This document shows, piece by piece, positions 1 to 9,408 of a stretch of DNA of 28,941 nt. The stretch spans positions 1-28,941 of the forward strand of contig JBBSCO010000038.1 of the NCBI GenBank assembly GCA_038250235.1, in the 5' to 3' direction. Every line of letters starts with the position of its first letter. Position 1 is the stretch's first letter. The notes below the pieces were generated by a model. The model did not search any database, was not told the DNA's origin, and worked only from the letters and a program-made list of their open reading frames with translations. The position numbers and the translations under genes were made by a program. The DNA comes from JAAUTS01 sp038250235. GTDB lineage: Bacteria > Verrucomicrobiota > Verrucomicrobiia > Methylacidiphilales > JAAUTS01.

Positions 1-1
1 A

Positions 2-670
2 AAAGAGCTGCGTCTGGTCGTTCTGGGAGGACCCGGCTCAGGCAAAGGAACCCAGGGACAAATCATTTCCTCATTGTTGGGACTGAAACATCTTTCCACC
101 GGAGAATACTTTCGCGACCACATCCAGCGAGGCACGGAACTAGGTATCCTGGCCCAACGTTACATCGGCCGCGGCATGCTTGTTCCCGATGAGGTGGCTT
201 CCCGCCTGCTCAGGGACATCCTGCAGCAGCTGCCACCGGCTGAAGGCTTCATCCTCGACGGATATCCCCGCTCCCTTCCACAGGCCCGGGATTTGGCAGA
301 ACTTCTCCAGAAGGGGGAAAAAAAGCTCGACGCCGTTTTTTATCTCAAGGTTTCCGATGAAGAAATCGTCAGGCGGCTGGAAGGAAGACTGGTCTGCCGC
401 AACTGCCAGAAATCCTTCCACATCAAGTTCCAGCCGCCTGCCAGTAAAGGCATCTGTGACCATTGCGGTGGGCCTCTGTTCCGCCGCGATGACGACAACC
501 CGGCAACCATCCGGCAACGACTCCTCGTTTTCCATGAAATGACAGAACCGCTGATCGCCTTCTACAAGGAAAGCGGGCTACTCCGGGAAATAGACGCCGA
601 AGGTCTTCCCGCAGAGGTGAAAAAGAAAGTGGAATCCGCCGCCCAATCATTGGCCCCGATTACCAGATAG
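2..670 (+). CDS. adk: Adenylate kinase, 5' end cut off by the window edge
   Basis: Adenylate kinase interconverts ATP + AMP and 2 ADP in the cytoplasm. The reading frame is already open at base 2, and the first visible residues contain the P-loop GGPGSGKGTQ, which normally lies within the first 15 residues, so only a few N-terminal residues are missing. The AMP-binding STGEYFRD segment follows, then DGYPRSLPQA. The LID carries four cysteines in two pairs (CRNC and CDHC), the zinc-binding type of LID found in many bacteria. After the LID comes RRDDDNPATIRQRL with the conserved arginines. The length after the P-loop fits the long-LID bacterial enzyme. It converges with the next gene, with about 60 bases between the stop codons. 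In many bacteria adk lies near secY, but nothing upstream is visible here. Confidence 0.95.
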   Translation, partial: KELRLVVLGGPGSGKGTQGQIISSLLGLKHLSTGEYFRDHIQRGTELGILAQRYIGRGMLVPDEVASRLLRDILQQLPPAEGFILDGYPRSLPQARDLAELLQKGEKKLDAVFYLKVSDEEIVRRLEGRLVCRNCQKSFHIKFQPPASKGICDHCGGPLFRRDDDNPATIRQRLLVFHEMTEPLIAFYKESGLLREIDAEGLPAEVKKKVESAAQSLAPITR

Positions 671-729
671 TCAGGGGATTCCAAGCAGCCTCTGGATCAG
701 CCGCCGCTTTCCGCCTTTTTTTGCTGGCC

Positions 730-2646
730 CTAATAACTACGGGAATCGTTGGCATTCTCGTAGTAATTGATATAGGCGCGGTTCAGGACCCGGTATCCGC
801 CCGGGGTGGGATAATTTCCAGTAAAATACCAATCGCCGCTATGATTGGGCAATGCCTTGTGCAGATTTTCGATGCTTTGAAAAAGGATCTTCACCTCACC
901 CCGCCAGTTGTCCAGCTTGGGTGTCACCAACTGCGAAATCCGGTCGGAAATCTGCTGACAGCTGAAGCGCTCGTAAATTCGTTTCACATGATTTTGCATC
1001 TGCACAGAGGGCTTGTCCGCCTGCTCCAGACAGGATTGATAAACTTCGCGGATCAATTCCTCCTGGCCGTTTTCTTTCAACAGTGAGATGGCCGCCTGGA
1101 AAGCAATGAACTTGCCCAGTTGCGACATATCGATCCCGTAACAGTCCGGATAACGGATCTGTGGGGCGGTCGAGGCAAAGACGATCTTTTTCGGGTTCAG
1201 ACGCGACAGGATCTTGATGACAGAATTTTTCAGGGTGGTGCCACGCACAATGGAGTCATCAATACAGACCAGGGTATCGTGCGGGGTGATCGTGCCGTAG
1301 GAGATGTCGTACACGTGCGAGGAAAGGTGGTTGCGTCCGTTTTCCTGGCTGATGAAGGTGCGGAGCTTGATGTCCTTGTGGGCCACTTTTTCCGTGCGGG
1401 GCCAGCCTTTCATGATGAGCGGATCAAGAAATTTTTCATCCAGGACGCCTTCTTTGGCCGCTTGCAGGATCAGGTCGCGCACACTCAGGCGACGTCGCAG
1501 CCGCAGTTCCTGCATCAGACCGAAGTAGGCTGTCTCAGCCGTGTTAGGAATAAAGCTGATGACTGAATTGTCAAAATCGCTGTTGATTTCGTGCAGGATC
1601 TGGTCACTCAGCAGCGCTCCCAGTTTCTTGCGTTCCTGATAAATATCCTGATCGTTTCCGCGCGAAAAATAAATCCGCTCAAACGAACACTGCTTCAGTG
1701 TTCCGGGGGTGGTAAAAGGTTCCTCGAAACTCGAACCGTCTTTTTTGACCACCACCACATGACCGGGCCGGACTTCCCGCACTTGGCTCAAATCCAGATC
1801 AAACACCGTCATAAGGGGCGCACGCTCGGATGCGAAGGCGATGACTTCGTCGTTTTGGAAATAGAAGAAAGGCCGTATACCCTGGGGATCACGCAGGCCG
1901 AAGCAGTCGCCGTTTCCAACAATTCCCGCCAGGCTGTAACCGCCATCCCAACCCTTGGAGGCATTCCGGATGATGTCCGGCAGATGGAGGTCTTCGCTGA
2001 TGCGGTGGGCGATATCCGCTCCTTTCATCCCATCATCCCGATACTGGCGATAAAGCGCATCGTGATCCTGATCCAGTTGGAACCCGATCTCTTCCAAAAG
2101 CGTCTGCGTATCCGTGCTGAAAATCGGATGTTGGCCAAGGTCGATGAGATGTTTGTTCATCTCGTGGTCATTGGTGATGTTGAAATTTCCTGCCAGTAGC
2201 AGATTCTTCGTCGGCCAGTTGCTGCGTCGGAAATAAGGATGACAACAGCCGATGTTGTAACCGCCGGAAGTGCCGTAGCGGAGATGACCGATGTAGATTT
2301 CCGCGCCGTAATCAAAGTTCTCTTTGACCGTAATGGCGAATTCCGGGTGCACGGTGCCTTCACGAACCAGTTTGTTGTAATCCTTGAAGATCCCGTTGAA
2401 GATGCGATCCAAGGGATTGCTGCGCATCTCGCGCTCGCGGAAAATGTAGGGATAACCCGCTTTGACATCCAGTTTGACCGCACCCACACCCGCCCCGTCC
2501 TGGCCGCGATTGTGTTGTTTCTCCATCAGGAGGTAGAGCTTGAGAAGACCCCAGAGCGGAGTGTCGTATTTTTCGTAGTAATACGAAAGGGGTTTGAGCA
2601 GCCGCACCATGGCCACACCGCATTCATGTTTGATCGGGTCGCTCAT
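730..2646 (-). CDS. purF: Amidophosphoribosyltransferase, long PurF type (638 aa)
   Basis: This enzyme makes 5-phosphoribosylamine from PRPP and glutamine, the first step of purine synthesis. The N-terminal glutaminase half begins MSDPIKHECGVAM; Cys9 is the expected nucleophile, exposed after removal of a short propeptide. RGQDGAG (about 47-53), GNFNITN (153-159) and LRDPQGIRP (251-259) are glutaminase motifs. The phosphoribosyltransferase half has the PRPP loop DDSIVRGTT (463-471) and IRYPDCYGIDM (497-507). At 638 residues it is longer than E. coli PurF (about 505) and resembles the 620-640 residue form I recall from Bacteroidetes and PVC bacteria; the extra length includes an insert around 380-440 and a C-terminal extension. 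An AGGA sequence lies about 6 bases before the ATG. It is monocistronic as far as can be seen. A divergent paralogue of PurF with a related role cannot be excluded. Confidence 0.9.
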   Translation of the reverse strand: MSDPIKHECGVAMVRLLKPLSYYYEKYDTPLWGLLKLYLLMEKQHNRGQDGAGVGAVKLDVKAGYPYIFREREMRSNPLDRIFNGIFKDYNKLVREGTVHPEFAITVKENFDYGAEIYIGHLRYGTSGGYNIGCCHPYFRRSNWPTKNLLLAGNFNITNDHEMNKHLIDLGQHPIFSTDTQTLLEEIGFQLDQDHDALYRQYRDDGMKGADIAHRISEDLHLPDIIRNASKGWDGGYSLAGIVGNGDCFGLRDPQGIRPFFYFQNDEVIAFASERAPLMTVFDLDLSQVREVRPGHVVVVKKDGSSFEEPFTTPGTLKQCSFERIYFSRGNDQDIYQERKKLGALLSDQILHEINSDFDNSVISFIPNTAETAYFGLMQELRLRRRLSVRDLILQAAKEGVLDEKFLDPLIMKGWPRTEKVAHKDIKLRTFISQENGRNHLSSHVYDISYGTITPHDTLVCIDDSIVRGTTLKNSVIKILSRLNPKKIVFASTAPQIRYPDCYGIDMSQLGKFIAFQAAISLLKENGQEELIREVYQSCLEQADKPSVQMQNHVKRIYERFSCQQISDRISQLVTPKLDNWRGEVKILFQSIENLHKALPNHSGDWYFTGNYPTPGGYRVLNRAYINYYENANDSRSY

Positions 2647-2687
2647 GAATCCTGAAAAGTGAACGGGCGCATAGGGGAGAAGGGATC

Positions 2688-2715
2688 AATTTAGTCAGAA
2701 CTGCCATGCCGACAA
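2688..2715 (-). promoter_or_regulatory. Possible sigma-70 promoter of purF
   Basis: On the minus strand TTGTCG and TAAATT are separated by 16 bases and lie about 40 bases before the purF start codon. This is a fair but not strong match to -35/-10 boxes, found by eye only. Confidence 0.3.
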
Positions 2716-2764
2716 GATTCTTCCGCGTGCGCTCCCCTTTTTTTACCGGAAGGATCGGGCTTTT

Positions 2765-3232
2765 TCAGGTATCACTGCTTAATTTCAGGATATACCTGGT
2801 AAAATCCGGATCTTCCCCTTCCAGAATCTCATCCAAGGAGATCCGGAAATCCTCCCTCCGGCACCATTCCCGCATGTAATCCTCCCAGGAAGACCACAAG
2901 CGACGGGTATGAAAATCCATTTCTTCCTCAAAAACCAGGAGATAGGCCCTCTCAAAGAGCGAAATCAGTATGCCGAAAATGGCCTGTCTCCTTTCTTTCT
3001 GTTCCTCTGTCAACTCCTTGTCCGGCTTCGTGTTCCGCAACAGTTGGAGATCTGCATTATCCAGAACCAATTTCAAAAACTCCCGGTATTCATCCGACAG
3101 GCGTTGATAAATCTCTTCCTGCTCACCCTGCCGTTCTTTGCGCTGTTCCAGCAGAAAAACTGTAATGGCTAAGGGAAGACCCACCACGGTCACCACATAA
3201 CTGGCCATTTCCCAGGCTTCCAACGAATTCAT
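2765..3232 (-). CDS. Small membrane-anchored protein of unknown function (155 aa)
   Basis: I do not recognise a named family. The protein starts with a short N-terminus, one hydrophobic segment at about residues 10-27 (a run of V, L, I and A ending in FLLEQ), and then a long charged helical region (QRKERQGEQEEIYQRLSDEY...) that could form a coiled coil. A mixed region rich in aromatic and acidic residues follows. It is probably anchored in the inner membrane with the remainder in the cytoplasm, because the residues after the segment are strongly positive (RKER). An AAAGG sequence directly abuts the first ATG, which is too close for a good ribosome site, so the ATG eight codons later is an alternative start. 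It lies upstream of purF on the same strand with about 120 bases between them, enough for a separate promoter. Confidence 0.75.
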   Translation of the reverse strand: MNSLEAWEMASYVVTVVGLPLAITVFLLEQRKERQGEQEEIYQRLSDEYREFLKLVLDNADLQLLRNTKPDKELTEEQKERRQAIFGILISLFERAYLLVFEEEMDFHTRRLWSSWEDYMREWCRREDFRISLDEILEGEDPDFTRYILKLSSDT

Positions 3233-3424
3233 CCTTTCAGTATAGAATTCACAACGACTCCTGTCTACCGCCTTTACCCCAGGCAGTGAGCCCTAAACCC
3301 CTAAACCTGAGCCCCCAACACGCAGCCGACCCATCCCTTCCATGACATGTTACATGTTTGCGTAGGACACACCCCCCAATTCAGGGTTGCCAAGCCCTGT
3401 CCAAACCGTTAATCAGAAGCTTCA

Positions 3425-4546
3425 ATGCCTTCTGGCCCAAAAAAAATCCTCATCCTTACTGCCGGCTTTGGCGAAGGCCACAACACCGCCGCCCGCAACG
3501 TCCGCCAAGGACTCCTCCATGTTGGTGGGGATCAGGTCAAAGCCGACGTGCTTGACTGTTTAGCCCTGACCTACGGCGAGGCCAACGAGTTTACCCGGAA
3601 ACTCTACATCGGAGCCATCAATGAAACACCCAAAGTCTGGCAAGGCTTCTATAACATGCTCGACAAGACCAGGATATTTGAACAGACCCTCTTCAGCATG
3701 CGTAAACTGGAGCGCAACCTCGGCGTCCTGATGGAAGAAAAAAAGCCCGACATCGTTTGCACCACCTACCCCATTTACGCTTTCCTCTTCAACCGCCTCT
3801 ACCCGGATCCGGCCAAACGCCCCTTCCGCCTGGTCAACATCGTCACCGACTCCATCTCGGTCAACTCCCTCTGGTATCGCAGCCCATCGGACGAGTGGCT
3901 TGTTCCCAACACCCAGACCTCCGAGGTCATGATCCAGGCCGGGGTTCCCGCTGACCGCCTCAAAGTCTTCGGCTTCCCGGTTCAGTTGGATTTCCATCTC
4001 TGCGACAAAAAACAAATCCCGCCCGACCCTGCCACCGAGATCCCCCGCATTCTCTACATCATCAACTCCGGTAAACTCAAAGCCCCCGACACCGTCCGGG
4101 CCCTGCTGGACGCCACCCCCGCCAGGCTCACCATTTCCGTTGGACGCGACCAGACACTGCGCAGCCTCATCGAAGAAGTGACTTCCGCCTATCCCGGACG
4201 GGTGGAACTTCTGGGTTGGACCGATCAGATGCCCCGGATGATGATGACCCACAACCTCATCATCACCAAAGCCGGAGGGGCCACTGTCCAGGAGGCCCTC
4301 GCGGCCTGCTGCCCCCTCATTATCAACCAGGTCGTTCCCGGCCAGGAAGAAGGAAACTGGGAATTGATCCGCTGCATTGAAGGAGGCGCTCTGGCCTCCA
4401 ACCCGCAGGAAGTTGCGGACTGGACCAAAAAGGCTTTCGCTGATAACGCTGCTCTGGCCAAACGCTGGCAAGCAAATCTCCGTGCCTCCTGCCGCGCCGA
4501 CTCCTCCCTCCTGATCGCCAGGCACCTCCTCTCTTCCACTCCCTGA
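3425..4546 (+). CDS. MGDG-synthase/MurG-like glycosyltransferase (373 aa)
   Basis: The N-terminal ILILTAGFGEGHNTAA (about residues 8-23) is the GEGH signature of the monogalactosyldiacylglycerol synthase and processive diacylglycerol glucosyltransferase family (GT28, GT-B fold). In this family it forms the acceptor-side loop next to the membrane. The C-terminal nucleotide-sugar site is seen as TKAGGATVQEALAA followed by PGQEEGN (about 281-311), matching the GG-T-xxE motif of GT28. No signal peptide or membrane helix is present, so it is likely a peripheral inner-membrane enzyme that transfers a hexose from a UDP-sugar to a lipid. The length is typical. Known relatives make mono- or diglycosyl-diacylglycerols, but sugar and acceptor cannot be told here. 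The next gene starts about 160 bases downstream on the same strand, after a microsatellite. Confidence 0.85.
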   Translation: MPSGPKKILILTAGFGEGHNTAARNVRQGLLHVGGDQVKADVLDCLALTYGEANEFTRKLYIGAINETPKVWQGFYNMLDKTRIFEQTLFSMRKLERNLGVLMEEKKPDIVCTTYPIYAFLFNRLYPDPAKRPFRLVNIVTDSISVNSLWYRSPSDEWLVPNTQTSEVMIQAGVPADRLKVFGFPVQLDFHLCDKKQIPPDPATEIPRILYIINSGKLKAPDTVRALLDATPARLTISVGRDQTLRSLIEEVTSAYPGRVELLGWTDQMPRMMMTHNLIITKAGGATVQEALAACCPLIINQVVPGQEEGNWELIRCIEGGALASNPQEVADWTKKAFADNAALAKRWQANLRASCRADSSLLIARHLLSSTP

Positions 4547-4553
4547 CCACTAT

Positions 4554-4598
4554 CTCTACCTCTACCTCTACCTCTACCTCTACCTCTACCTCTACCTC
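4554..4598 (+). repeat. (CTCTAC)7 hexanucleotide microsatellite
   Basis: Seven perfect tandem copies of CTCTAC run from 4554 to 4595, followed by a partial copy and a C-rich stretch. The array starts 8 bases after the stop codon of the glycosyltransferase and lies in the gap before the pseudokinase gene. A multiple-of-six repeat would not shift a frame, but it could vary in length and alter mRNA or promoter spacing. Confidence 0.95.
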
Positions 4599-4703
4599 CC
4601 CCCCACCCCTAACCCTACCCCCAGGCCCCTTGCTCCGGGCAGCATTCAACCCTTTGGTGCTTCTTCGTTGCCTTTATTCTGAAAATCTTTCACTTTAGCC
4701 TTG

Positions 4704-7592
4704 ATGGACGACTTTCCAACGCCTGCAGCCCCCAAGCCTGATCTTCCTGAGATCGTCCCCTTGCAACGCCAGAAAAGCACCCGCTTCGATACCCGTAAAC
4801 TCCGCGTCACCACCAGCAACGTCAACGTCGACTTCATCAACACCGGCGGCGTCCCCTCCTACAATTTCCAGCCCGGCTCCAACTTCAGCCATTATAAAAT
4901 TCTCCAGGCCCAGGATCTCAGCTCCCACGAAGCAGAATCATGGCTGGCCGAAGACACCCGCACTTCCAAGGTCGTCCTCGTACGTGTCTACCGCCGCGGC
5001 ATAACACCCAGGCTGGAAATTCTCGATACCTTGCGCCTGATGAAAGGTCAGGGAGTTTCCGAAATCTACGAGGTTGGTCAGATTCAGGGACAACATTTCG
5101 AAGTAGTCGAGCGCGTTACCTTCGGCTCTCTCCGGGATTATATGGACACCCATAAACTGAAGGAAAACGATGTGCGAGGCATTCTTTCCGACATGTCACC
5201 AGTGCTGACCCAATTGCACCAATTTGGTATTTTTCATCAGAACATCTGTGCCGATAGCATCCTGCTCCGTAGTTCCTCACCCCTCAAGTTCATCCTCAGC
5301 AATTTTTCCCTGGCCGCCCTCGGGGAACAATCCACCCCGGACTCCGCCAAGAAACGCGCCCTCTTCAATACCGCCCCCGAAGCCCTATCCGGACCTCCCA
5401 ACAAATCCTCCGACTGGTGGAGCCTGGGTATGTTGGTGCTGGAAGCCCTGCTCGGACAGCATCCCTTCAAGGGCATGTCGGAAACAGACATGCTTTTCAA
5501 AATCGTTTCCCAGGACATCCAGATCCCCACCCTCATCCCGGACGACTGGGTAGTTCTTCTCAAAGGCCTGCTTAACCGCGACCCCATCCGCCGTTGGCAG
5601 GACATGGAAGTCAACGACTGGCTCAAGGGTAGCAAACAGATGGTCAGCAGCTTGGAATTTGAGTCGCTGACCCAGGCCAAATCCTTCGCCTATAAGCCCC
5701 TTACTTTTCTCGGCTCCTCCTACACCGAGCTGCCCAGCCTGGCCCACGCCCTTTCTTCCCATTGGGACTCCGCTCTCCTGCTGCTTCAAAGCGGTTCCCT
5801 GGAGTCCTGGTTCAAAGGGGATTTTTACGATCCGGAACGCCAACAAAAATTCGACCAGATCGTGCACGACCGGAATATGAACCAGGATCAGATTCTCATG
5901 GCTGTCCTGCTTCTGTTCTCCCCCTCCATGCCCCTGTCCTACCGCAACGAACTCGTCCACATTGAGTGGTTGTCCAAACATCCCGCCTTCGCCCAGAACT
6001 TCTTCGAAAGCACACTTCCCTCCTGGATCAGCAAACTCAACCAGGAGCCGGCCTTCGAGGAATGGCAGGGATTCCGTCTCGAACTCCACTCCCAACTCCA
6101 GACTTTCCAGGTCGCCTGCGACCCGCTCAAAATAGAGGAATACACTCTGACCGATGCCGCTGACCTGAACCGGCTCCATGCCCAATTCTGCCGCCGCTTC
6201 GTCTCCTCCAAAATTCCCGAACTCGCCGAAATCCTTTCCCGTAAACAGGCCGACCTGGCCGAAACCGTCCTTCTTCTCTCCGCCAACGAAGACCAATTCC
6301 TCACCCAGGAAGAAGTGCTCTCCGTCAAGAACCGCGAGGAAATGGGCCGGTTCATGAACTACCTTTTTGCCTTTGATCTTCCCATGGATTACAGCCGGGT
6401 GCAGGAACTCCTTGCCATCCATCCCGAGGCCAAATTGAAGGAACTCTTCCTACAACGCCGCAGCGGCTTCAACGGTTCCGAACATCCCCTACTCAACCGC
6501 ATCCATCACAAGGACGATCCAGCCCCCGTGGAAAGCATCGCCTACCTCATCACAGACGATTCCTATCTTCTAATTAAGCCCAAAGAACAACGCGGCCTGG
6601 CCAAAGTCTTCAGCGGCATCAAACGCCTTACCCGCAAAGAACGCGACAACTCCCTGGAGCCCGTTACCAAAATCCCGCTGCCTCCCCTCACAGGCAAAGT
6701 CCTCCAGATGCTCTTCACTCCGGACAACCTGGAAATCATTGTCCTGATGGAGAAGGGCTGCATCCTGGGTTTCAGCACGAAGGACGGTTCCCTTCTGCAG
6801 ACCTACCAGGCCGAAGGTGAACCTTACGAGTTCATCAACCTCTCCCTCCAAGGCAGCTACCTCGCGGCAGCCGCGTCCGGCGTGGACCATCGTATCCACC
6901 TTTGGGACCGGCGGGGCAACCGTGGTAAATTCTATCTCGGTGGCAACCTGAATGAAATCCATGCCATAGCCTTCTCCAATGACGAGACAGAACTTTTCAG
7001 CGGAGGTGTTGAACGACTTGTCAGGGGATGGAATTTGCAGACCGGAGAGCTCACCACCAAATACGAAGGACACACCTTCACCATCACCCAACTGGCCACC
7101 AACAGGCTTTACGACCACCTTTACTCCTCCAGCGCCGACGGCAATCTGGTCGCTTGGAACAACCGGGACGAGCATGAACTCTTTCGCCGGGAGGAACACC
7201 TCTTTGTTGGTAAACTGCTTTTTTCCACTGACGGTAAAATCGGCATCAGCGTCTGTCTGCGTTCTGACCCGGACCACACCATCCGTTTCCACTACTGGGA
7301 CAGCGCTACCGCCGAAGAAATCCAGAAAATTGCCTTCAGCCATCCCGGTGAATCCCGCGAGATCGTCTATGACGTGAGCCCCTCACTTGACTACTTCATC
7401 ATTTCGGAGGAGGACAGCATGGTGCTCGTATCCTTGCAGGGAGAAGGCAACTTGTTGCGCTGGAAACTCGGAAAAGACCAGAATCCCTACACGAAAATTT
7501 CCTTTTCCGGTCATGGACTGCGCCTCTGCACCTGTAACGGTAAAAATGAACTCGCCCTCTGGAACCTCTACGAAATCTACGAGCTGGAGTAA
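4704..7592 (+). CDS. Predicted pseudokinase joined to a WD40-like beta-propeller (962 aa)
   Basis: Residues about 60-310 follow the order of a Hanks-type kinase: a hinge-like EVVERVTFGSLRDYM, a catalytic-loop region, TAPEAL (the APE motif), SSDWWSLGMLVLEALLG (the DxWSxG motif) and a final WQDMEVNDWLKG helix. The catalytic residues are gone. The VAIK lysine is replaced by arginine (VLVR, about 91-94), HRD reads HQN (about 178-180), the later Lys and Asn of the loop are Cys and Ser, DFG reads NFS (about 200-202), and no glycine-rich loop is visible. A mainly helical, unrecognised region spans about 320-600. The C-terminal 340 residues contain WD40-like blades with LWD, GWN, AWN, YWD and LWN endings. 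No membrane segment is seen. The first ATG is chosen; a TTG lies directly before it. It probably acts as a binding scaffold, which is inference. Confidence 0.85.
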   Translation: MDDFPTPAAPKPDLPEIVPLQRQKSTRFDTRKLRVTTSNVNVDFINTGGVPSYNFQPGSNFSHYKILQAQDLSSHEAESWLAEDTRTSKVVLVRVYRRGITPRLEILDTLRLMKGQGVSEIYEVGQIQGQHFEVVERVTFGSLRDYMDTHKLKENDVRGILSDMSPVLTQLHQFGIFHQNICADSILLRSSSPLKFILSNFSLAALGEQSTPDSAKKRALFNTAPEALSGPPNKSSDWWSLGMLVLEALLGQHPFKGMSETDMLFKIVSQDIQIPTLIPDDWVVLLKGLLNRDPIRRWQDMEVNDWLKGSKQMVSSLEFESLTQAKSFAYKPLTFLGSSYTELPSLAHALSSHWDSALLLLQSGSLESWFKGDFYDPERQQKFDQIVHDRNMNQDQILMAVLLLFSPSMPLSYRNELVHIEWLSKHPAFAQNFFESTLPSWISKLNQEPAFEEWQGFRLELHSQLQTFQVACDPLKIEEYTLTDAADLNRLHAQFCRRFVSSKIPELAEILSRKQADLAETVLLLSANEDQFLTQEEVLSVKNREEMGRFMNYLFAFDLPMDYSRVQELLAIHPEAKLKELFLQRRSGFNGSEHPLLNRIHHKDDPAPVESIAYLITDDSYLLIKPKEQRGLAKVFSGIKRLTRKERDNSLEPVTKIPLPPLTGKVLQMLFTPDNLEIIVLMEKGCILGFSTKDGSLLQTYQAEGEPYEFINLSLQGSYLAAAASGVDHRIHLWDRRGNRGKFYLGGNLNEIHAIAFSNDETELFSGGVERLVRGWNLQTGELTTKYEGHTFTITQLATNRLYDHLYSSSADGNLVAWNNRDEHELFRREEHLFVGKLLFSTDGKIGISVCLRSDPDHTIRFHYWDSATAEEIQKIAFSHPGESREIVYDVSPSLDYFIISEEDSMVLVSLQGEGNLLRWKLGKDQNPYTKISFSGHGLRLCTCNGKNELALWNLYEIYELE

Positions 7593-7806
7593 CTGCTTGC
7601 CGGCCAGCATAACGCGCCATTGTAAAAATCTTTTCTAGTGTTTAGGAAATGGTTTCATCAGAATTAGTGGCCTCGATCTCAGACCGTCTTCTACCCTAAC
7701 CAACGACGCATAGAGAGCGCTGCTAAAGCGGAATTTCATTTGTTAAATTAGTCCGGGGCCCTGACCCTGAAGTTCCTTCATCTCCGAACCATCTTCTGAC
7801 AGAAAA

Positions 7807-9225
7807 CTAATCCACTTTCCGGAGTTGTAATGTGTCGATGACGCGGTCACTCGCCAGGGCGTTTGTGATGACAACGAGCCAATTACCACTCTCGCACCAG
7901 TTTTTTTGTTTTAGATACTGAATGGCATCCAGAATGGTTTTTTCCGGGTCTTCGGAAAATTTGATCAGGAAGGGTTCTACCCCCCAGGGCAGGAGAAGCT
8001 GCCGGAAAACAGATTCGACATCGGTAAACGCATAGATCGGCACACCCCGCGGGCGAAGGGCTCCCAGGACGTAGGCGAGGTGACCGCTGCGGGTAAAGAC
8101 AACAATCGCCGAATTGCCCAGATCCTGCGCCAGCACCGCAGCGGAGCGCAGCATCTTGGCCTTGGGCTGCTCCAAAACCATGGTGTGATTCAATTCGCCG
8201 CTGACCGAGGGCTCTATGCTCTCAATGATATTCTTCAAAACCTGCACGGTTTCCAAAGGATAAAGACCCGTCGTGGTTTCACCCGACAACATGACGGCAT
8301 CGGCCTGCTCGCGGACCGCATTGGACACGTCGGAGATTTCAGCCCGCGTCGGCATGGGTGATGAAATCATGGTCTCCAACAAATGAGTGGCGATAATGAC
8401 GGGCTTACCCTCGGCCTGGCAGGCTTTGACCAGCTCGGTCTGAACCAGAGGCAATCTCTGATAGTCGATTTCGATTCCCAGATCTCCTCGCGCGACCATG
8501 ATTGCGTCTGCCTCTTTGATGATTTCGCGCATATTGCGCACCCCGGCTTGGTCTTCGATCTTGGCGATGATTTTTGCGGCGGATCCTAGCTGATCCAGCA
8601 GTTTTCTCAGGGTGCGGATGTCCTCGGCCTGACGCACAAAGGACAGGGCCACAAAATCAATTCCTGCCTTTACCCCTGCCTTGAGATCTTCTTCATCCTT
8701 GCTCGTGAGGCAGGGCAGGTTGACAAAAACACCGGGCAGATTGATGTGCCGCTTCGAACCGAGCATTCCGGGGGTAAGCACAGCGCAACGGATATGGGTT
8801 TCTGTTTTCTCTTCCACCCGCATGCGGATCAGGCCGCTGTCCACCAGAACCGTGGCCCCGATTATCAGATCATTTGCCAATCCGGGATAATTGACGGAAA
8901 CGGCGGGAATATCCCCTGTGGGTGCGACACCTTCGATGTGGAATTCGAACAGGTCGCCCGTCCTGAGTTCGACCGCCTTGGCGACCACGCCGGTTCGTAT
9001 TTCAGGGCCTTTGACATCCATCATGACGGCGACATGACGGCCGACTTCCGTTGAGGTCTCGCGGATGAACCACATGGCGTTGGCCACCCATTGATGGGAG
9101 CCGTGGGCCATGTTGAGGCGGAGAATATCCACCCCGGCCACTATAAGTTTGACCAACATTTCCTTGGATTCCGTAGCGGGGCCGAGGGTGGCGATGATTT
9201 TGGTTTGTCGAAAATAAGTGGACAT
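7807..9225 (-). CDS. pyk: Pyruvate kinase (472 aa)
   Basis: This glycolytic enzyme transfers phosphate from phosphoenolpyruvate to ADP. It starts MSTYFRQTKIIATLGPA, typical for the family. RLNMAHGSH (36-44) supplies the Arg and Asn of the active site, MMDVKGPEIRTG (68-79) follows, and then comes the small B domain. AKIEDQAG (221-228) contains the catalytic Lys and the metal-binding Glu; ARGDLG (245-250) and SGETTTG (314-320) are also in place. The usual ATQMLESM is ATHLLETM here. The length matches bacterial enzymes without a C-terminal PEP-synthase extension. No Shine-Dalgarno sequence is obvious before the ATG, where the minus strand reads CTCCTC. It is convergent with the pseudokinase gene and divergent from the photolyase gene, so it appears to be a single-gene unit. 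Confidence 0.95.
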   Translation of the reverse strand: MSTYFRQTKIIATLGPATESKEMLVKLIVAGVDILRLNMAHGSHQWVANAMWFIRETSTEVGRHVAVMMDVKGPEIRTGVVAKAVELRTGDLFEFHIEGVAPTGDIPAVSVNYPGLANDLIIGATVLVDSGLIRMRVEEKTETHIRCAVLTPGMLGSKRHINLPGVFVNLPCLTSKDEEDLKAGVKAGIDFVALSFVRQAEDIRTLRKLLDQLGSAAKIIAKIEDQAGVRNMREIIKEADAIMVARGDLGIEIDYQRLPLVQTELVKACQAEGKPVIIATHLLETMISSPMPTRAEISDVSNAVREQADAVMLSGETTTGLYPLETVQVLKNIIESIEPSVSGELNHTMVLEQPKAKMLRSAAVLAQDLGNSAIVVFTRSGHLAYVLGALRPRGVPIYAFTDVESVFRQLLLPWGVEPFLIKFSEDPEKTILDAIQYLKQKNWCESGNWLVVITNALASDRVIDTLQLRKVD

Positions 9226-9408
9226 GAGGAGTTACGCTGAACAAAGCAGTTTTAGGGCCAGGGAGGTGATTAAAGCTAAAAGTTCAAAGGTTGAAAGTGG
9301 AAAACCTAAACCATCCTTAAACCGGAGAACTCGATTAATTCTGTGCTTAAAGTCCCAACACTTAATCCCGCTTATTTGCTCATGGTTGTTTCCGGCTTAC
9401 ATACAAAC

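Noticed and set aside
3560..4525. Long open frame (321 codons) on the minus strand inside the glycosyltransferase gene
   Set aside because: Glycine- and acid-rich translation typical of an antisense shadow of a GC-rich gene; the plus-strand frame carries clear GT28 motifs.
5385..6422. 345-codon minus-strand frame inside the pseudokinase gene
   Set aside because: Shadow of the long plus-strand gene; no family motifs.
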